NCBI GenBank assembly: GCA_031841125.1
Contig: CM063109.1
Span: 29,826,038 to 29,890,037, forward strand
Origin: Acanthococcus lagerstroemiae
Taxonomy: Eukaryota > Arthropoda > Insecta > Hemiptera > Eriococcidae
Direction: 5' to 3'
DNA: 64,000 bases
In this document: positions 11,971 to 22,548 of the stretch, one piece after another
Layout: each line of letters begins with the position of its first letter
Position numbering within the stretch: the first letter of the stretch is position 1
Position numbers and translations under genes: made by a program
Notes under the pieces: generated by a model
Seen by the model: the letters and a program-made list of their open reading frames with translations, nothing else
Told to the model about the DNA's origin: nothing
The model's database searches: none

Positions 11971-12993
11971 CTAGTAGGGGGTATACAGCCTTATTGCCCC
12001 ACGGTGGCTTAATCCGTCTTGGGGAATGGGAGTCCGGTGTATCTTCCTATTTGCTACCTCTTCTGAAGCATTCCAAAGTGGCTTGGCCGCTTCTGTTCCC
12101 TGTCTTGACTGGGTTCTTCGTTCCTGCTGTCCTGTCTTGCTTGGCTTCTGAGTTTGAGTCTGTTCCTTTAGCCTCATTCTCTGATCTAGTCTGCTGGAAT
12201 TGTTGGTATGTTTTCGATTCTGGTTGTTATGCTGGTCATTCTCTGGGCTACGAACATCCATGTTTCGCTTCATGCGAGCCGTAGAATTACTTGGTGACGT
12301 CTTCCATTCCTTGTACGCTAACATTTCGTTTCCCGTAAACGTCAGAGTCGGCCCGTCTTGATGTTCTCTCACTTTCATTCTGCCATCGAAGCATTTAGCT
12401 GAGAAAAGTACTCCGTCGCTGACCATTTCTCTGGCTACGTTCCACCGTTCTCTGGTGTCTTTCGAAAGATGGTCGTCCATGTACATCGGTAGCGGTGTAT
12501 TTACTCCTACTGCCTCGCCGGTGGGTTTCTTCATTTTTGTCGCCTTGATTAACTCCTTTTTTTTCCTCGTAACTGTGGAAACGGGCAATGATGGGCTGTA
12601 TGCCCACCCTCGTAGGATGCCTGTGTGCGACTGTGATGTCGAAATCTTGTAATGTTACTCCTATTTTTTCGGCTACCTTGGTTAAGACTCTTCTTAGATT
12701 CTCACCCGCTTCTACTGGAATGTTGCGTATTATCAGATCATTTTTCCGTCCGTGCTGATCCAGTTCACTCAGTTTCGCTTGTAATTCAGCATTCATCCTT
12801 TTCACTTTAATTAGCTCTTTTCTCATGACTACGTTATCGATCTTTAGTGCTTCCACTTCGCTGCCAATTCTGTCGATTTTGGCATTCGATTCGTCAAGTT
12901 TAATATTAGTTTCGTTACATGCCTTCTTTATTTCCCCGATATCTTTCAGCAGTCCGATTTCGGAAACGACTCTTTTGAAGCCGTCTTCATCCA
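11971..12993 (-). pseudogene. LINE ORF1 protein (coiled coil plus RRM-like, single homopolymer frameshift)
   Basis: I prefer the ATG at about 12993 (MDEDGFKRVVSEIG). The N-terminal 90 residues are heptad-rich, consistent with a coiled coil. Next comes the segment HGRKNDLIIRNIPVEAGENL and a TVAHRHPTR motif, typical of LINE ORF1 RNA-binding cores. The frame is then lost at a run of eight T (12557-12564 on the plus strand) and resumes in another frame with KELIKATK and later LTFTGNEMLAYKEW. Apart from that one-base slip, the protein reads through to a stop near 11971. Its tail is rich in Q, N and T. Known role of the family: RNA binding and chaperone activity during target-primed reverse transcription. 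Confidence 0.7.
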
Positions 12994-13224
12994 TGTTTTT
13001 GCTATTACTTTTCACAACTCACTATCAGTTTGATTGCTCGATAATGCGTGTAACGCAGATACGCAGATGGCAAAAATTGTAAGCATAACTATAATTATAT
13101 TTATCCTAATCACAAAATTCACAACGAAGAAGCAGGAAAAAATAAACAAGAAGAGTAATACAGCTAGAAAATCGGGGTTGACCGTCTCTTGGTTTTCATT
13201 TTCTTCTTCCCCTACATGTTCCAT

Positions 13225-13412
13225 GAGCTTTCAGTGTATTTTCCGGGCACCCCTCCTTTCACCCTTCGGGACAGATTATCTCCCATCGTTTCCCCAGTTT
13301 CCTCCCCCTCCCCTGTATAGAAATTGTAATACATTATACTTTGTCCCCTCCTAATCTGGTCAGGTTTGGCCGTAGGAGGGAACATTAATATTAAACAAAT
13401 AAATAAATAGAC
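13225..13412 (+). mobile_element. Possible 3' end of another LINE (AAATAAAT tail)
   Basis: On the plus strand, 13360-13412 reads GGCCGTAGGAGGGAACATT followed by an AAACAAATAAATAAATAG tail, a common ending for insect LINEs. No coding part is attached. It lies at the 5' end of the minus-strand LINE, so it could be a separate insertion or a 5' inversion product. Confidence 0.35.
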
Positions 13413-13440
13413 GTCTTACGACTCTTCCAGACTAGTTTAA

Positions 13441-13566
13441 GTGTGGCCATGCGCCATTTTGAAGCCCACCGCGCCCGTCGATGCCGAATTGACTATGCGG
13501 AGCGTACCGTGTAGTCAATTCGGCATCGACGGGCGCGGTGGGCCTCAAAATGGCGTATGGCCACAC
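13441..13566. repeat. Near-perfect palindrome / foldback element
   Basis: Arms of about 54 bp (GTGTGGCCATGCGCC... and its reverse complement ending GGCGTATGGCCACAC) differ at two positions that I can see. They flank a loop of about 16 bp near 13496-13511. The arms are GC-rich (CCCACCGCGCCCGTCGATGC), unlike the AT-rich surroundings. A transcript would form a long hairpin. No TSD was recognised. Confidence 0.9.
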
Positions 13567-15487
13567 CTGGGGTTCTAGTATCTCTAGCTTAAGGCGCCTT
13601 CAGACTCTCTATGGCTGCTCGAGGCATTTCTAATCTTGGTGTACGGTTTATAATCTTTGAAGCTTACTGAGTCCCATTTGAAAACCCACTGGGTCCAACT
13701 AACTGTTGACCTGGCCAGTCCGGTGCCAAGGCTAAGCGGTCGGGACTATGTTGGCGCTGACGCCGTTCCCATATCCTAATTCAACAGAGCGACTAGGTTG
13801 TCAATTTTTTCTTTCTGGTCCATGTTGACGGCTTGTTCCCCGATGAACTTGCCCGTTAATCCGGAAATACTCCTGTGAGAAGTGTAAATAAGTACCCAAA
13901 TACCGGCGCGCGTAGATTTAGGTGAATCGTCGTGAAAGGTCATTGCTCATTAATTGTTTACAATGCGTTAAGTCGTACCTACTCGCGGCGGTCATATACC
14001 GAAACGGTTAAGTAGGTACCACCTCTGCATCAAACGACTAGCTGGAAATCCGCCGACATTGGCGTGTACACCGATCTACAAAAAAACAGATTTTATTACA
14101 AATCTGCTTTTTTTTTTCTTTTTGTTAATGACAAATCGAAAGAGAAAGAGCTAATCGCGTTTATTACCTACGCGAGTTGTTGGATACAGAAATAAAATAA
14201 AAATTTAAAAAAAAAAGAGGAAAAAACCAGCCGGAGCCATTAAGTAGGTGCTTTTTCTCTTTCCCCGGACTATACAGCTTTTAAAATCAGCTTTTTTCGA
14301 ACTGGTTTCGTGTAATATTTTCTATTTTTGGCCCCGCTAATGCGTCTAAAAATAGAGCGGAAAATTTAATTAATAACCGAGTTCCGGCATCTTCCCCTGT
14401 CATTAACAATGCGGTCACTCGATATTTCTGAGGTCGCTAATTCGGATTGCGTGGAATTTTTTTTCTTTTTTTCGTCGACCACTAGAGAGCGTCCAATTTT
14501 TCTCTAATTTATTATATATCCGCGTACGTTTTACTCCTTCGCGTCTCTCTTGCCTCTGCCTCAGTACGGTGCAAAGTTAACCTTGTTTCTGCTGCCCATA
14601 TACGAATGTGTCTTATTAAAATCGCATTCACCGCATCTCGAGCCGTGCCCGGGTTGTGCGGTGCCAGGCCACGGCCATGTGCAACGTAATGTCTTTCCCG
14701 CGCCGCAGCGGACGGCGCGGCGGAACGCGTGAACGCCGAATGCGTAGTCACACGGCAATCCGCGCCATTGTTAACGAAAAAAAATTAATTGGACGTAAGG
14801 CCGGGCATTACGAATGCATCGAATATTCTTCATTAAAGAAGAATCAATCATATCGAGGAAGCCTCTTCGTCCATCAAGGGCTACCGCCCGGAATTGGGTC
14901 AATGTGCAAGTATGTTTCTCGAGCCGTCTGCGTCTTTCGCGTTTCCAGAATCTCCATTGTGTAGTCGGCAAACGCCGCGCGTACGCCTAGAATTTTCCGC
15001 CAAATAAATATGGCCGCGGCGCGATTACTCTTACTCTCGACAATGGCCGCCCGCGATTTGTGTGCCGCAGTCGCGACGAGAGCGGCTGAGGCGCGCGACC
15101 ACGCCGAAATAGGAACGACCGTCTCCGGCCAAGAACCAGGGCACACGGGTCGATTAACCCGCGTGCAGGACGCGGTCATCTGGGCGGCCAGGCGGAAGCT
15201 GAAAGCTCGACGTCGCCAACCATGTTTGTATTGTTTCGTGGAGATCGCGAGCTCGTTGCCAGAAAACCAGCGAGAGTAGCAACGAACTCGAAATTGATCA
15301 TTCGAGTATTTCGTCTAACCTGCTTTTCTCCGGATCTTCCAAATTGCGAACACAGCAGCCTGAACTATTCCAGGTGAATGGGGTCAGCTTTTAGATTGCA
15401 GATTCAATCTGCACTCGATGTTTCCGATTCGTAATTCACGTTGCAGTGTGGACCGTACTGATTTTTAGTTGGTGAACCTAGGTCCAT
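13567..15487. other. Unassigned region, GC-rich from about 14640 to 15300
   Basis: No protein, RNA or element was recognised. 14640-15300 is clearly more GC- and CpG-rich than its surroundings, with short overlapping open frames on both strands, which is what a CpG-rich promoter or first exon might look like. That is inference only. Confidence 0.3.
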
Positions 15488-15488
15488 T

Positions 15489-15570
15489 GCTGTGTGGCCA
15501 AGTGGTAACGTGCCCGTGTTCCCGGGTTCGAGTCTCATCAACGCCGGGAAGCTAGTGGTATTCGAATATC
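15489..15570 (+). mobile_element. tRNA-derived SINE, family 1 (truncated copy)
   Basis: Contains an A-box-like TGTGGCCAAGTGG (15493-15505) and a B box GGTTCGAGTCT (15525-15535), as in a pol III promoter. It continues past the tRNA-like part into a body (GGGAAGCTAGTGGTATTCGAATA) shared with the copy at 33478-33704. It stops where the repeat at 15571 begins. Confidence 0.7.
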
Positions 15571-15960
15571 CCCACTAACATCCTAGCGAACACAGCGACT
15601 ATAATAGCAATCGAGATGGAAACAGCGCGTCCTGTATCCCCCCGTCAGTTCGCACGAACAAGGCATTACAATTACAGGGCCTGTTACCACCAGATCAGAA
15701 AGATTGGTACTGTGCGTGTGCACGTCCTGGACAGCTTATTCCACGTCGTGAAACACGTGGCTAGTAAGCAAATTGCGACGACACACTCTTCGGCATAGAG
15801 AAAGATAACTCTAACGCAACAAGAACCGTAGGGAGAGTAACGGCTAACTACCATGATTAACCTACTTAGGAGAGACGCGCGTCAGAAACCGCGATCGCCA
15901 ACATTCGGCATCAGATACGGCGCCTGAAGAAGAAGGATAAAGTTCAATGTATCGTTCAAG
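15571..15960 (+). repeat. Dispersed repeat 'D', copy 1
   Basis: Matches the reverse complement of 30345-30720 from ATCCTAGCGAACACAGCGAC through ACCACCAGATCAGAAA and CACACTCTTCGGCA to CCTGAAGAAGAA. Divergence includes many substitutions and gaps. Both copies keep partial open frames in this strand sense, but no family is recognised. It might be a degraded coding segment of a transposon. Confidence 0.65.
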
Positions 15961-16179
15961 GATTATTGCCCCAAGAAGAGTTTTTCATTCCGACAAATTC
16001 CAGTGGAAGGTTTTGTTTCACGAAGTAGTAGAGACTAGGGGACTTCGCCGCTTCGCCCCCCCCCCGCCGTCACTCGCTTCGCGTCCTCGTCCGGCCACCA
16101 CAGTCTTCAGTGTTTGGTCTAAAACTTTTGTTCCTGAGTTGAGGTTGGCTTTGGGCTTTTTTTGCTCCCCCTCTATCAG

Positions 16180-16810
16180 CGGTCCTCAATCTTCCATCAT
16201 GAACCTCCTTCCATACTTTCTTCATCACGAGCCTCCGCCTCCACCATGACCCCCTCGTTCACCCCACGGTCACAGTTCAACAGTCGCAGCCCTCCTCGGC
16301 CACGAACTCCTCCCCCACAACGGTCCTAATCTACCAGAGGCTTCAATGCCCACCCCATGGTCTTTTACCTCTGCAGTATTCCCTTCTGCGAACCCTTCCC
16401 CCTCCGTTGGACTTTCTCCTCACCTGTACAGTCATCGACCACCACAACCGACCTCCACCACCTGGGCCTCAATCTTTTCACATTGCCCTCTCCCTCGTTC
16501 TATGACCTTCTCCGTCCACAGCTTCTCCCTCGCGTGGCACCCTTCGTTCATCTCTCTGATCGTTACCCAGTCCTTCACCTAGTCTCCCTCGATCACCCTC
16601 TTCCACCCCGAGTGCCCTCCCACATTAGTACCACGTCCCCGACCACCCCCACACCACTATGGCTTTCATATCTGTTCACGTACCACGCCCTCACCAAGAC
16701 CTCTTAACCCATCACTACGCCCTCCCCAATTGCGGCCTTAATCCCTCGCCACAGCCTTCCCCGTCGTCCACTGCTCCTCTGCGGCCTCCTCGTCCCTACT
16801 CCCGACGGAT
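16180..16810. repeat. Pyrimidine-rich low-complexity tract
   Basis: About 630 bp in which C and T dominate the plus strand (CCTCCTT, CCCTCGTTC and CCACC patterns recur). The open frame at 16357-16707 is a by-product of the composition and has no recognisable domain. Confidence 0.6.
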
Positions 16811-16889
16811 TTCCATGAAAATTCATTAAATATAAAACTTATCCATGTACCAATGGATCTGGGCATGCAGTGTAGATACTCGTAATCAA

Positions 16890-18146
16890 TTTACTTATGA
16901 TGAATTTGTAAATTTCCGTGGAAATTTTTAATACTGAAGAGGGTTGGAAGAAAATGAAATTTCCATGGACATTTTTTATAATAATTTGAAATAAAGACTA
17001 CCCTAGTGTTCTCGTTTGCCATTTTAGGGCGGCCCTTTTTTTGGTACTCTCGGAATTTTAATTGTTCTTCTGAAGTTGCTACAATCTGAAGAGCTTTTTG
17101 CATTCTGTCACGTTTGCCACAAGAACCCATTTTTTGTTTTACAGACGAAAGATTGATTTCTAAATTTAGCATTCTCTCTAACCCCCTCCCCCTTTGGTCA
17201 AAACCAGACCCCTGTACAAGTGGCTGGCTACGCTACTGCATTTTATAAATTCTAGCCCCCGCCAATAACAAACTTCTGGTTACGCCCCTGTACTTAGCTA
17301 TCTATCTCGTACATGGCTGCCTGTCTATCAAGATATTTACTTTTCCACGTGCCTGTGTGTCTGTCCTAAGACCAAGGATCCTCCTAGCGGAACATGCGGT
17401 GAAGAGAAAGATTAAATTTCTGACGGAACATGTTATCAAATTAGCTTATGACATTCACAACTCATGAAGACTGGTGAGGCTCGTTATAAGACTAGTCGAA
17501 TTTTCCATAAGGAATCGAACTTGACTACTTTTTTCTGAATATGTGTTAGAAAAATTTGAAACATAAAAACTCCAGCGTCTATTGCAAATAATTGGCATCT
17601 GCGAGTACCAAAAAAGAAACACAGTAGTTGCGACCATACCGATCTGTCTCTAACTTACCAGTACATGAAGCTATGATGATGATGTGGGTGAAAATCTCGT
17701 CTATAATGCTTCTACCTAGTTTACAAAAATCAACTTATGATCATTAAAAATACATTTTCCCCATTTCTGTTAAAATAATGTACGAGTAAGATCAAGTCGG
17801 ATTCCTTATGAAAAAATATATGTAGTCCAAATATTAATGTACTTTTCTTTTCTCTGCGCTTACACATATTATGTTTCCTTCTGTCTCCGAAAAATTGGTT
17901 CTCTATGACTCCTTACTCTGTCTCCTTCACGCACAATTTTTGCAATATTTTCCCGCCCATTTCCTCTTTGAATATTGCGAAAAAACCACGAAAAAAAGAA
18001 GTATTCGGATCATTATTTTGTGTCACAGCAAGTACATATTACATAGGACGTATGTACCCCGCACATTTTGCAGCAGCTTGTCCTTAATACACCCTCATCT
18101 CTACCTAATTTCTTTACTTTGTTCACTCATGACCACCGTGAAATGG
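16890..18146. other. Unassigned AT-rich sequence with two possible hAT termini
   Basis: No gene recognised. Two hAT-like ends read toward the left: GGCTGGCTACGCTACTG ending at 17238 and GGTTACGCCCCTG ending at 17290. I found no matching left ends or TSDs. Confidence 0.3.
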
Positions 18147-18154
18147 AAAATAAT

Positions 18155-18726
18155 CAGGCGTAGAGTTTTTCCTGGGACGAGGGGGGGGGGCAAAAGTAGT
18201 GAAAGTCTCAGTTGACTCAACCAACCCTGTTGAGAGAGGGGGAAGAAAGGGGGAATAAATACCCCGAGCCCGTACTTTCAAGAGGGTCCGATATTTTAAA
18301 AGGCCTGAGCTTCAATCATACTCGTACACTGTACATCAAATCAGCAATCACTCCTTACACCATGAAAGAAACTTCTTATCCCGTAATTTATAATTTTTTC
18401 TCATCTAACAAAAGAAAAAATTGAACTGGAAGGAGAGGGGGGTCGTGGAAATTCCTCCAGACCTTATTTTTCTCCCTATGGGACTGGACTCAACTCAAAA
18501 TTTCCAAGTATCGAAGTTGAAAAAAAAACTTTTTTTGATTTTGTAGATTTTCCCAGCTGACTCAACTTAAAATTTTCAACTATCAAAGCAAAAAAGAAAA
18601 AACCTTTTGACTTGTTGGATTTTTCCAACTCCGTCTGACTGAAATGGTAAATCTTCCCAATACTTCTGAATGAAAAATCCTTATAGGGGGTAAATTGCCT
18701 CCCCCCCCCCCATCGGTACGTCCCTG
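18155..18726. mobile_element. Non-autonomous hAT-type element, family F1, with exact 8-bp TSD
   Basis: The right end ATCGGTACGTCCCTG is followed by AAAATAAT (18727-18734). The left end, starting CAGG at 18155, is preceded by AAAATAAT (18147-18154). An exact 8-bp TSD is the hAT signature. Body sequence matches the reverse complement of the element at 61942-62184 (for example CAACTCAAAATTTCC and GGTAAAT). A second insertion (18222-18486) sits inside it. There is no coding capacity. Confidence 0.85.
18222..18486. mobile_element. Insertion nested in the F1 element, 8-bp TSD
   Basis: GACTCAAC occurs at 18214-18221 and again at 18487-18494, flanking 265 bp that has no counterpart in the related F1 element. 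Termini are CAACCCTG and, on the other strand, CAGTCCCATAG. Non-coding. Confidence 0.65.
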
Positions 18727-19030
18727 AAAATAATCGAGAAATTCAAAAACAAAATCACACTTCGCCCGGAAGGACATGTAAAAGACATTCACGCTGTTTC
18801 TGGATTAACATGCACTGAAACTCGGGTCGCGTAGCGTTCGGTTGGCATGACATGACGTCATTGCTACAGGGTGCACGTGGAGGTACCGTTTTTTGTGCAG
18901 CGCAACTTACATGCGTTATTTATTCTTTTCTATGGATTTTTTTTAAATTCTGCTTCGGCGGTAGTTTTTTTTATGCTTCGTACTAAGCGTCTACACAATA
19001 TAATGCGATTCTAAAATTTTGTCCGGGACC

Positions 19031-19375
19031 CTAATCTACATTGAGGAAGCTTCTAGGACTGCGATGGGTAGACAAAATCTCAAATGCAAAACTATACAAA
19101 ATGGTTGGAGGCAGGGATATAGGACATAATGTGAAACAATTAAAGTGGAAATATGTGGGGCATCTAGCAAGGGCGGATAGCAACAGATGGGGAGTAAAAG
19201 TACTTAACTGGATACGCTGCAAAGGAAAAGAAAGATAGGTAGGCCAGTAACTAGATAGAGAGATGAACTCGTCAGAGAACTGGGGCCCCGGGTGGCAAAG
19301 ATTAGCGCAGGATAAAACAAAATGGAAAAGCTACGTGGAGGCGTATGCCCAAAAATGGGCGGAGGTACTCACACA
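19031..19375 (+). pseudogene. LINE C-terminal domain fragment
   Basis: Reads KLLGLRWVDKISN, DIGHNVKQLKWKYVGHLARA and, after a stop, a segment ending RWQRLAQDKTKWKSYVEAYA. This is the region after the RT in many insect endonuclease/RT LINEs (GH.AR motif, then W..L.QD...W). It is 5'-truncated, with at least two in-frame stops. The motif GTCCGGGACCCTA at its left edge also occurs at a LINE edge at 24017. Confidence 0.65.
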
Positions 19376-19495
19376 CACGTTTGGTCGACATCAGCGCCGC
19401 CGCACGTTTTTCGACTGTCGTCGCAACATACGCTTATTTTATTTTTGTAAGTATTTTATAAACGCATACTTTTATCCTTCAACGTACCGGTACCG

Positions 19496-21167
19496 CAGTG
19501 TCAAAATGGCGGCGGCGCACCGGGCATTTGCCCGAATTTCCCTATGGCCCATCCACCCCTGCATTTTATTGTTAATCTTAACGATTCTTAATGGGTCTTA
19601 CAAAAGTCTAGGAGAGTCCAAAAAGTCTGTGTAAAGTCTGAAATATGTAGTAATTTTGAACAAAAATGGAAAAGTTATAGAAATAACCTTGAAAAATTCT
19701 GAGAGAATTTTGTAATAAAATACGTCTGAAAGAATTAAAAAAACTACGACGATATATCTCCCACCCATGCCCTCCGAGCCAGGAGGAAAATTATAAAACA
19801 CCCATTCTATAGATCATCTTAACGAGTCCTACAGGGCTTAGTAAAAGTCTGAAAAACTCTTAAAAATCTTTATAGAGTTAGAAATAATATGCAATCTTAA
19901 ACAAATCCGAAACAGTTTCTTCTAGAAGACTCTTGCCGAGTGAAATAAGTCTGAAATGAATTTTAAAGAAGCATGGTGATATATCGTCCCTATTTATCCG
20001 AGCTGTGAAAACAGTTGAAAATTAATAATTTTTACAATAGAAATCGTTGAACCGAAGCAAAAAATTTTCACTCGCTCCGTTCGCAACTATATCCGATTGA
20101 CAATGAAGCCGAATGTACTCAGTAATCACACTACTGGTGAGCGATCACTTCACACACACTATCTTAAAATGATTAGATGATGAGCACTCACAAAGAAATG
20201 TGATCGGCCAAAAGTCTCAAAACGGAAGTGGTCAGTGGCGAATCCAAGGAGGGGGGGGGGGGCTAAAGGGGCTGTATCCCCCCCCCCCCAAAAAAAAATG
20301 TCACTCGCTTTTCCATTTATTTTAGCCACCGATGTTTTTAATGACAGTAGCGCTCATACAGCACAGTTCGTGAATACATATCGCGTTATCAATGAATCAA
20401 CATTATCACTTATCAACAATCATGCATTCATGCTTAAAATTTTGTTTGCTCTTTTTTTCTCCAACATTTAGCCCCCCCCCCCCCCTCCCAAAGTGTAATC
20501 CTGGATCCGCCACTGGAAGTGGTTTGTGACATGTTGCGTGAGCGCTCATCAAATTGTCAATCGGGTAGTCCTACCTATAAGAGATTTTTTATTTTCAAGT
20601 TACAAAATTATGAACTATTCCCTGAACTTCAAATTGTTTGTTTTTACCGAGAGATTTTCTACTAGAAGTGCGAGTTTTACCAGCGCCAGCCTTATTACCT
20701 AGATCTAAGTTTTTATTCCGGATACGATTTATAGTCTGGTTATTTTTTTGGGTTATTTTGATTGATTTTGGTGTTTTGATTTATTGGGTTATTTACGGTG
20801 TTAATACGGGGGCAGGGGTTGTTGCAGTCTATTCTCCCAACGGACACTGCATGCCGGCTTAGGGAGGCCTAAAAATATATCTTAGTCGAAAATATCAAAG
20901 AATCTGAAAGATCTTTAGAAAGTCCTGAGGCTTGGGATAGTGTCAACCGAGTCCATAAGATCTGTAAAAGAAGTCTTAAACATATCTTGACAAATTGAAA
21001 ATAAAAAAAAATCGTAAACATAGCAAGAGTCTTAAAGAAGTCTAAAAAGTCATAAACCTGCAATGAAGAGGTTTGAAAATGTTGAATCAGTTCTAAGATC
21101 ATGAAGCTATATATTTGTGCCTGCCACCGGGCATTTCCCCGGTGCTCGGCGAGCCACTCCGCCACTG
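19496..21167. mobile_element. Candidate 1.67-kb hAT-like element with CAGTG termini
   Basis: Left terminus CAGTGTCAAAATGGC, then CACCGGGCATTTGCCCG. The right terminus on the other strand is CAGTGGCGGAGTGGC, then GCACCGGGGAAATGCCC. The two ends are similar but imperfect, and flanking 8-mers do not match. The interior (19575-20010) shows an imperfect tandem repeat of about 215 bp rich in AAGTCTGAAA. It contains the insertion at 20233-20515. Confidence 0.45.
20233..20515. mobile_element. hAT-type MITE with CAGTGGCG ends and exact 8-bp TSD
   Basis: Starts CAGTGGCGAATCCA and ends TGGATCCGCCACTG. Flanked by GAAGTGGT at 20225-20232 and 20516-20523. Long G and C runs sit just inside each end. Termini of the CAGTGGCGGATCCAG type are widespread in animal hAT elements. 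Confidence 0.9.
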
Positions 21168-22548
21168 GATATAGGTCTAGGCTCAGCGTCCATTTCTATT
21201 TCAACTTTTCTGTATACTATACATATTACGTAGAGTAACCGTAGATACCTATTTCGAAACGAACAATGAAGACGATTTAGAACATGTCGGCGCAGTACCA
21301 GAGGAGCACCATCTTATACCCACGAACGGTATTGTCCGCGCTGAAAACGTGAACGTCTTCCAGTTCTTATTTCAAGTGCCAAAGAAGATATTGGCGAAGG
21401 AAAGAGAAGTGGACAGCGTCGTCGGTCGTCGGTACCCTGGGATCCGGCTAATGCGCGCGGTAAGTTGTAGTAACCGGAGTCGATAATATTCTCCACTCGG
21501 AGAGGCAGCAGTAGCAGCAGCAGCAGCAGCAGTAATGCCGGCGTATAGCCTATACGTACCTATAGGTATGGGTGTACATGCAGATACCCATTATCATTCA
21601 TACTTTGATTAAAATATTAACATATACGATGCGACTCTCGGTGCAGAACTGTTTTGAAAGAATGGTCGGTATTCAGGTCGGCAACGACTTCCACCGGCAC
21701 GATCTTCTCTGTAGCGATTAGAAGAGAGGACACGCAAAACAAACGCCGACGAACGGCTAAAGACCGCGCGTCTTTTTCACCGTTTCTTCGCCGTTTTTCC
21801 CAGCCAGCAGCCCTGCTTCGCCACCGATTTGCTCTTTTAATAAACGGCCCGATATATGTACAAATGCATCAATCTGCGAACGTATGTATGTATCCCGGTC
21901 GGTAATTACTACATTTCGGCGGATTTACACGGCGAATTACGCATTGTAGAATTCAATATCGGACGCTGCACGAGGAACCGAAGCCAACTATACGTGTACA
22001 ATGAATTGGAAAGGAAAATTTATTAAAATATCTCCGGCTTTAATTGAACGCCATAATACGAAAACGAGGACGGAATTAGAACGCGATATACATTTTGCCG
22101 CTGCTGGATCGTTCGATCTACGAACGTCCGAATCGGTCGAACACAATTTATTCGTTTTCAGATTCGCCAACCCGGAGATGAATATCGGAGATGCAGAATA
22201 TCGCATATCGAGTAGTTTTGTATTTGTCACTCCTCTGCGCCTATAGTACCTACTTGTGCTACGCTCCGATATAATAAGATTCCATTTTTATTGGAAATGC
22301 TGAAGAAAAACACGTATTTATGGACTGCGATTCCGGATCCGAGGAAAGAAGATCAGAAGATCGATATGAGATATTCAGATTTTTTTTTTTCACGAAAAAC
22401 AGTGTCAACTCGTGAGAATAGCATGGATCAGCTTTTTAATCATGAGTCGTAGATCAAGCGTGACAACTACCCACTCGCAATCGTAATCGAGCCGCTGGTC
22501 CTTAAATCTGAATCAGCGGAATTCGCTGGGTCGTCAGCTAAAACAGGG
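21168..22548. other. Unassigned region with an AGC microsatellite at 21505-21533
   Basis: No recognisable gene. GC is moderate around 21300-22250, and there are open frames of 60-83 codons without known motifs (for example plus strand 22001-22246). An (AGC)n run lies at 21505-21533. Confidence 0.35.

Larger units (their letters stand above)
9420..13000 (-). mobile_element. Nearly full-length non-LTR retrotransposon (LINE), two ORFs, inactive
   Basis: Minus-strand order is ORF1 (12993-11971), then ORF2 with apurinic-type endonuclease (11890-11271), linker, reverse transcriptase (10701-9918) and a C-terminal domain (9938-9560). It is inactive because of frameshifts and because the RT loses its catalytic half at about 9918. 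A fragment of the same family at 24020-24688 still has that part. I do not assign a clade firmly. Confidence 0.8.

Noticed and set aside
14512..15280. Several overlapping frames in the GC-rich stretch
   Set aside because: High GC lowers stop frequency on all frames. No frame stands out, and no splice or domain evidence was found.
15489..15570. Genuine tRNA gene
   Set aside because: A and B boxes are present, but no cloverleaf with an acceptor stem could be formed, and the sequence continues into a body shared with another SINE copy.
16357..16707. 116-codon plus-strand frame in the pyrimidine-rich tract
   Set aside because: Explained by C/T-rich composition; no conserved motif.
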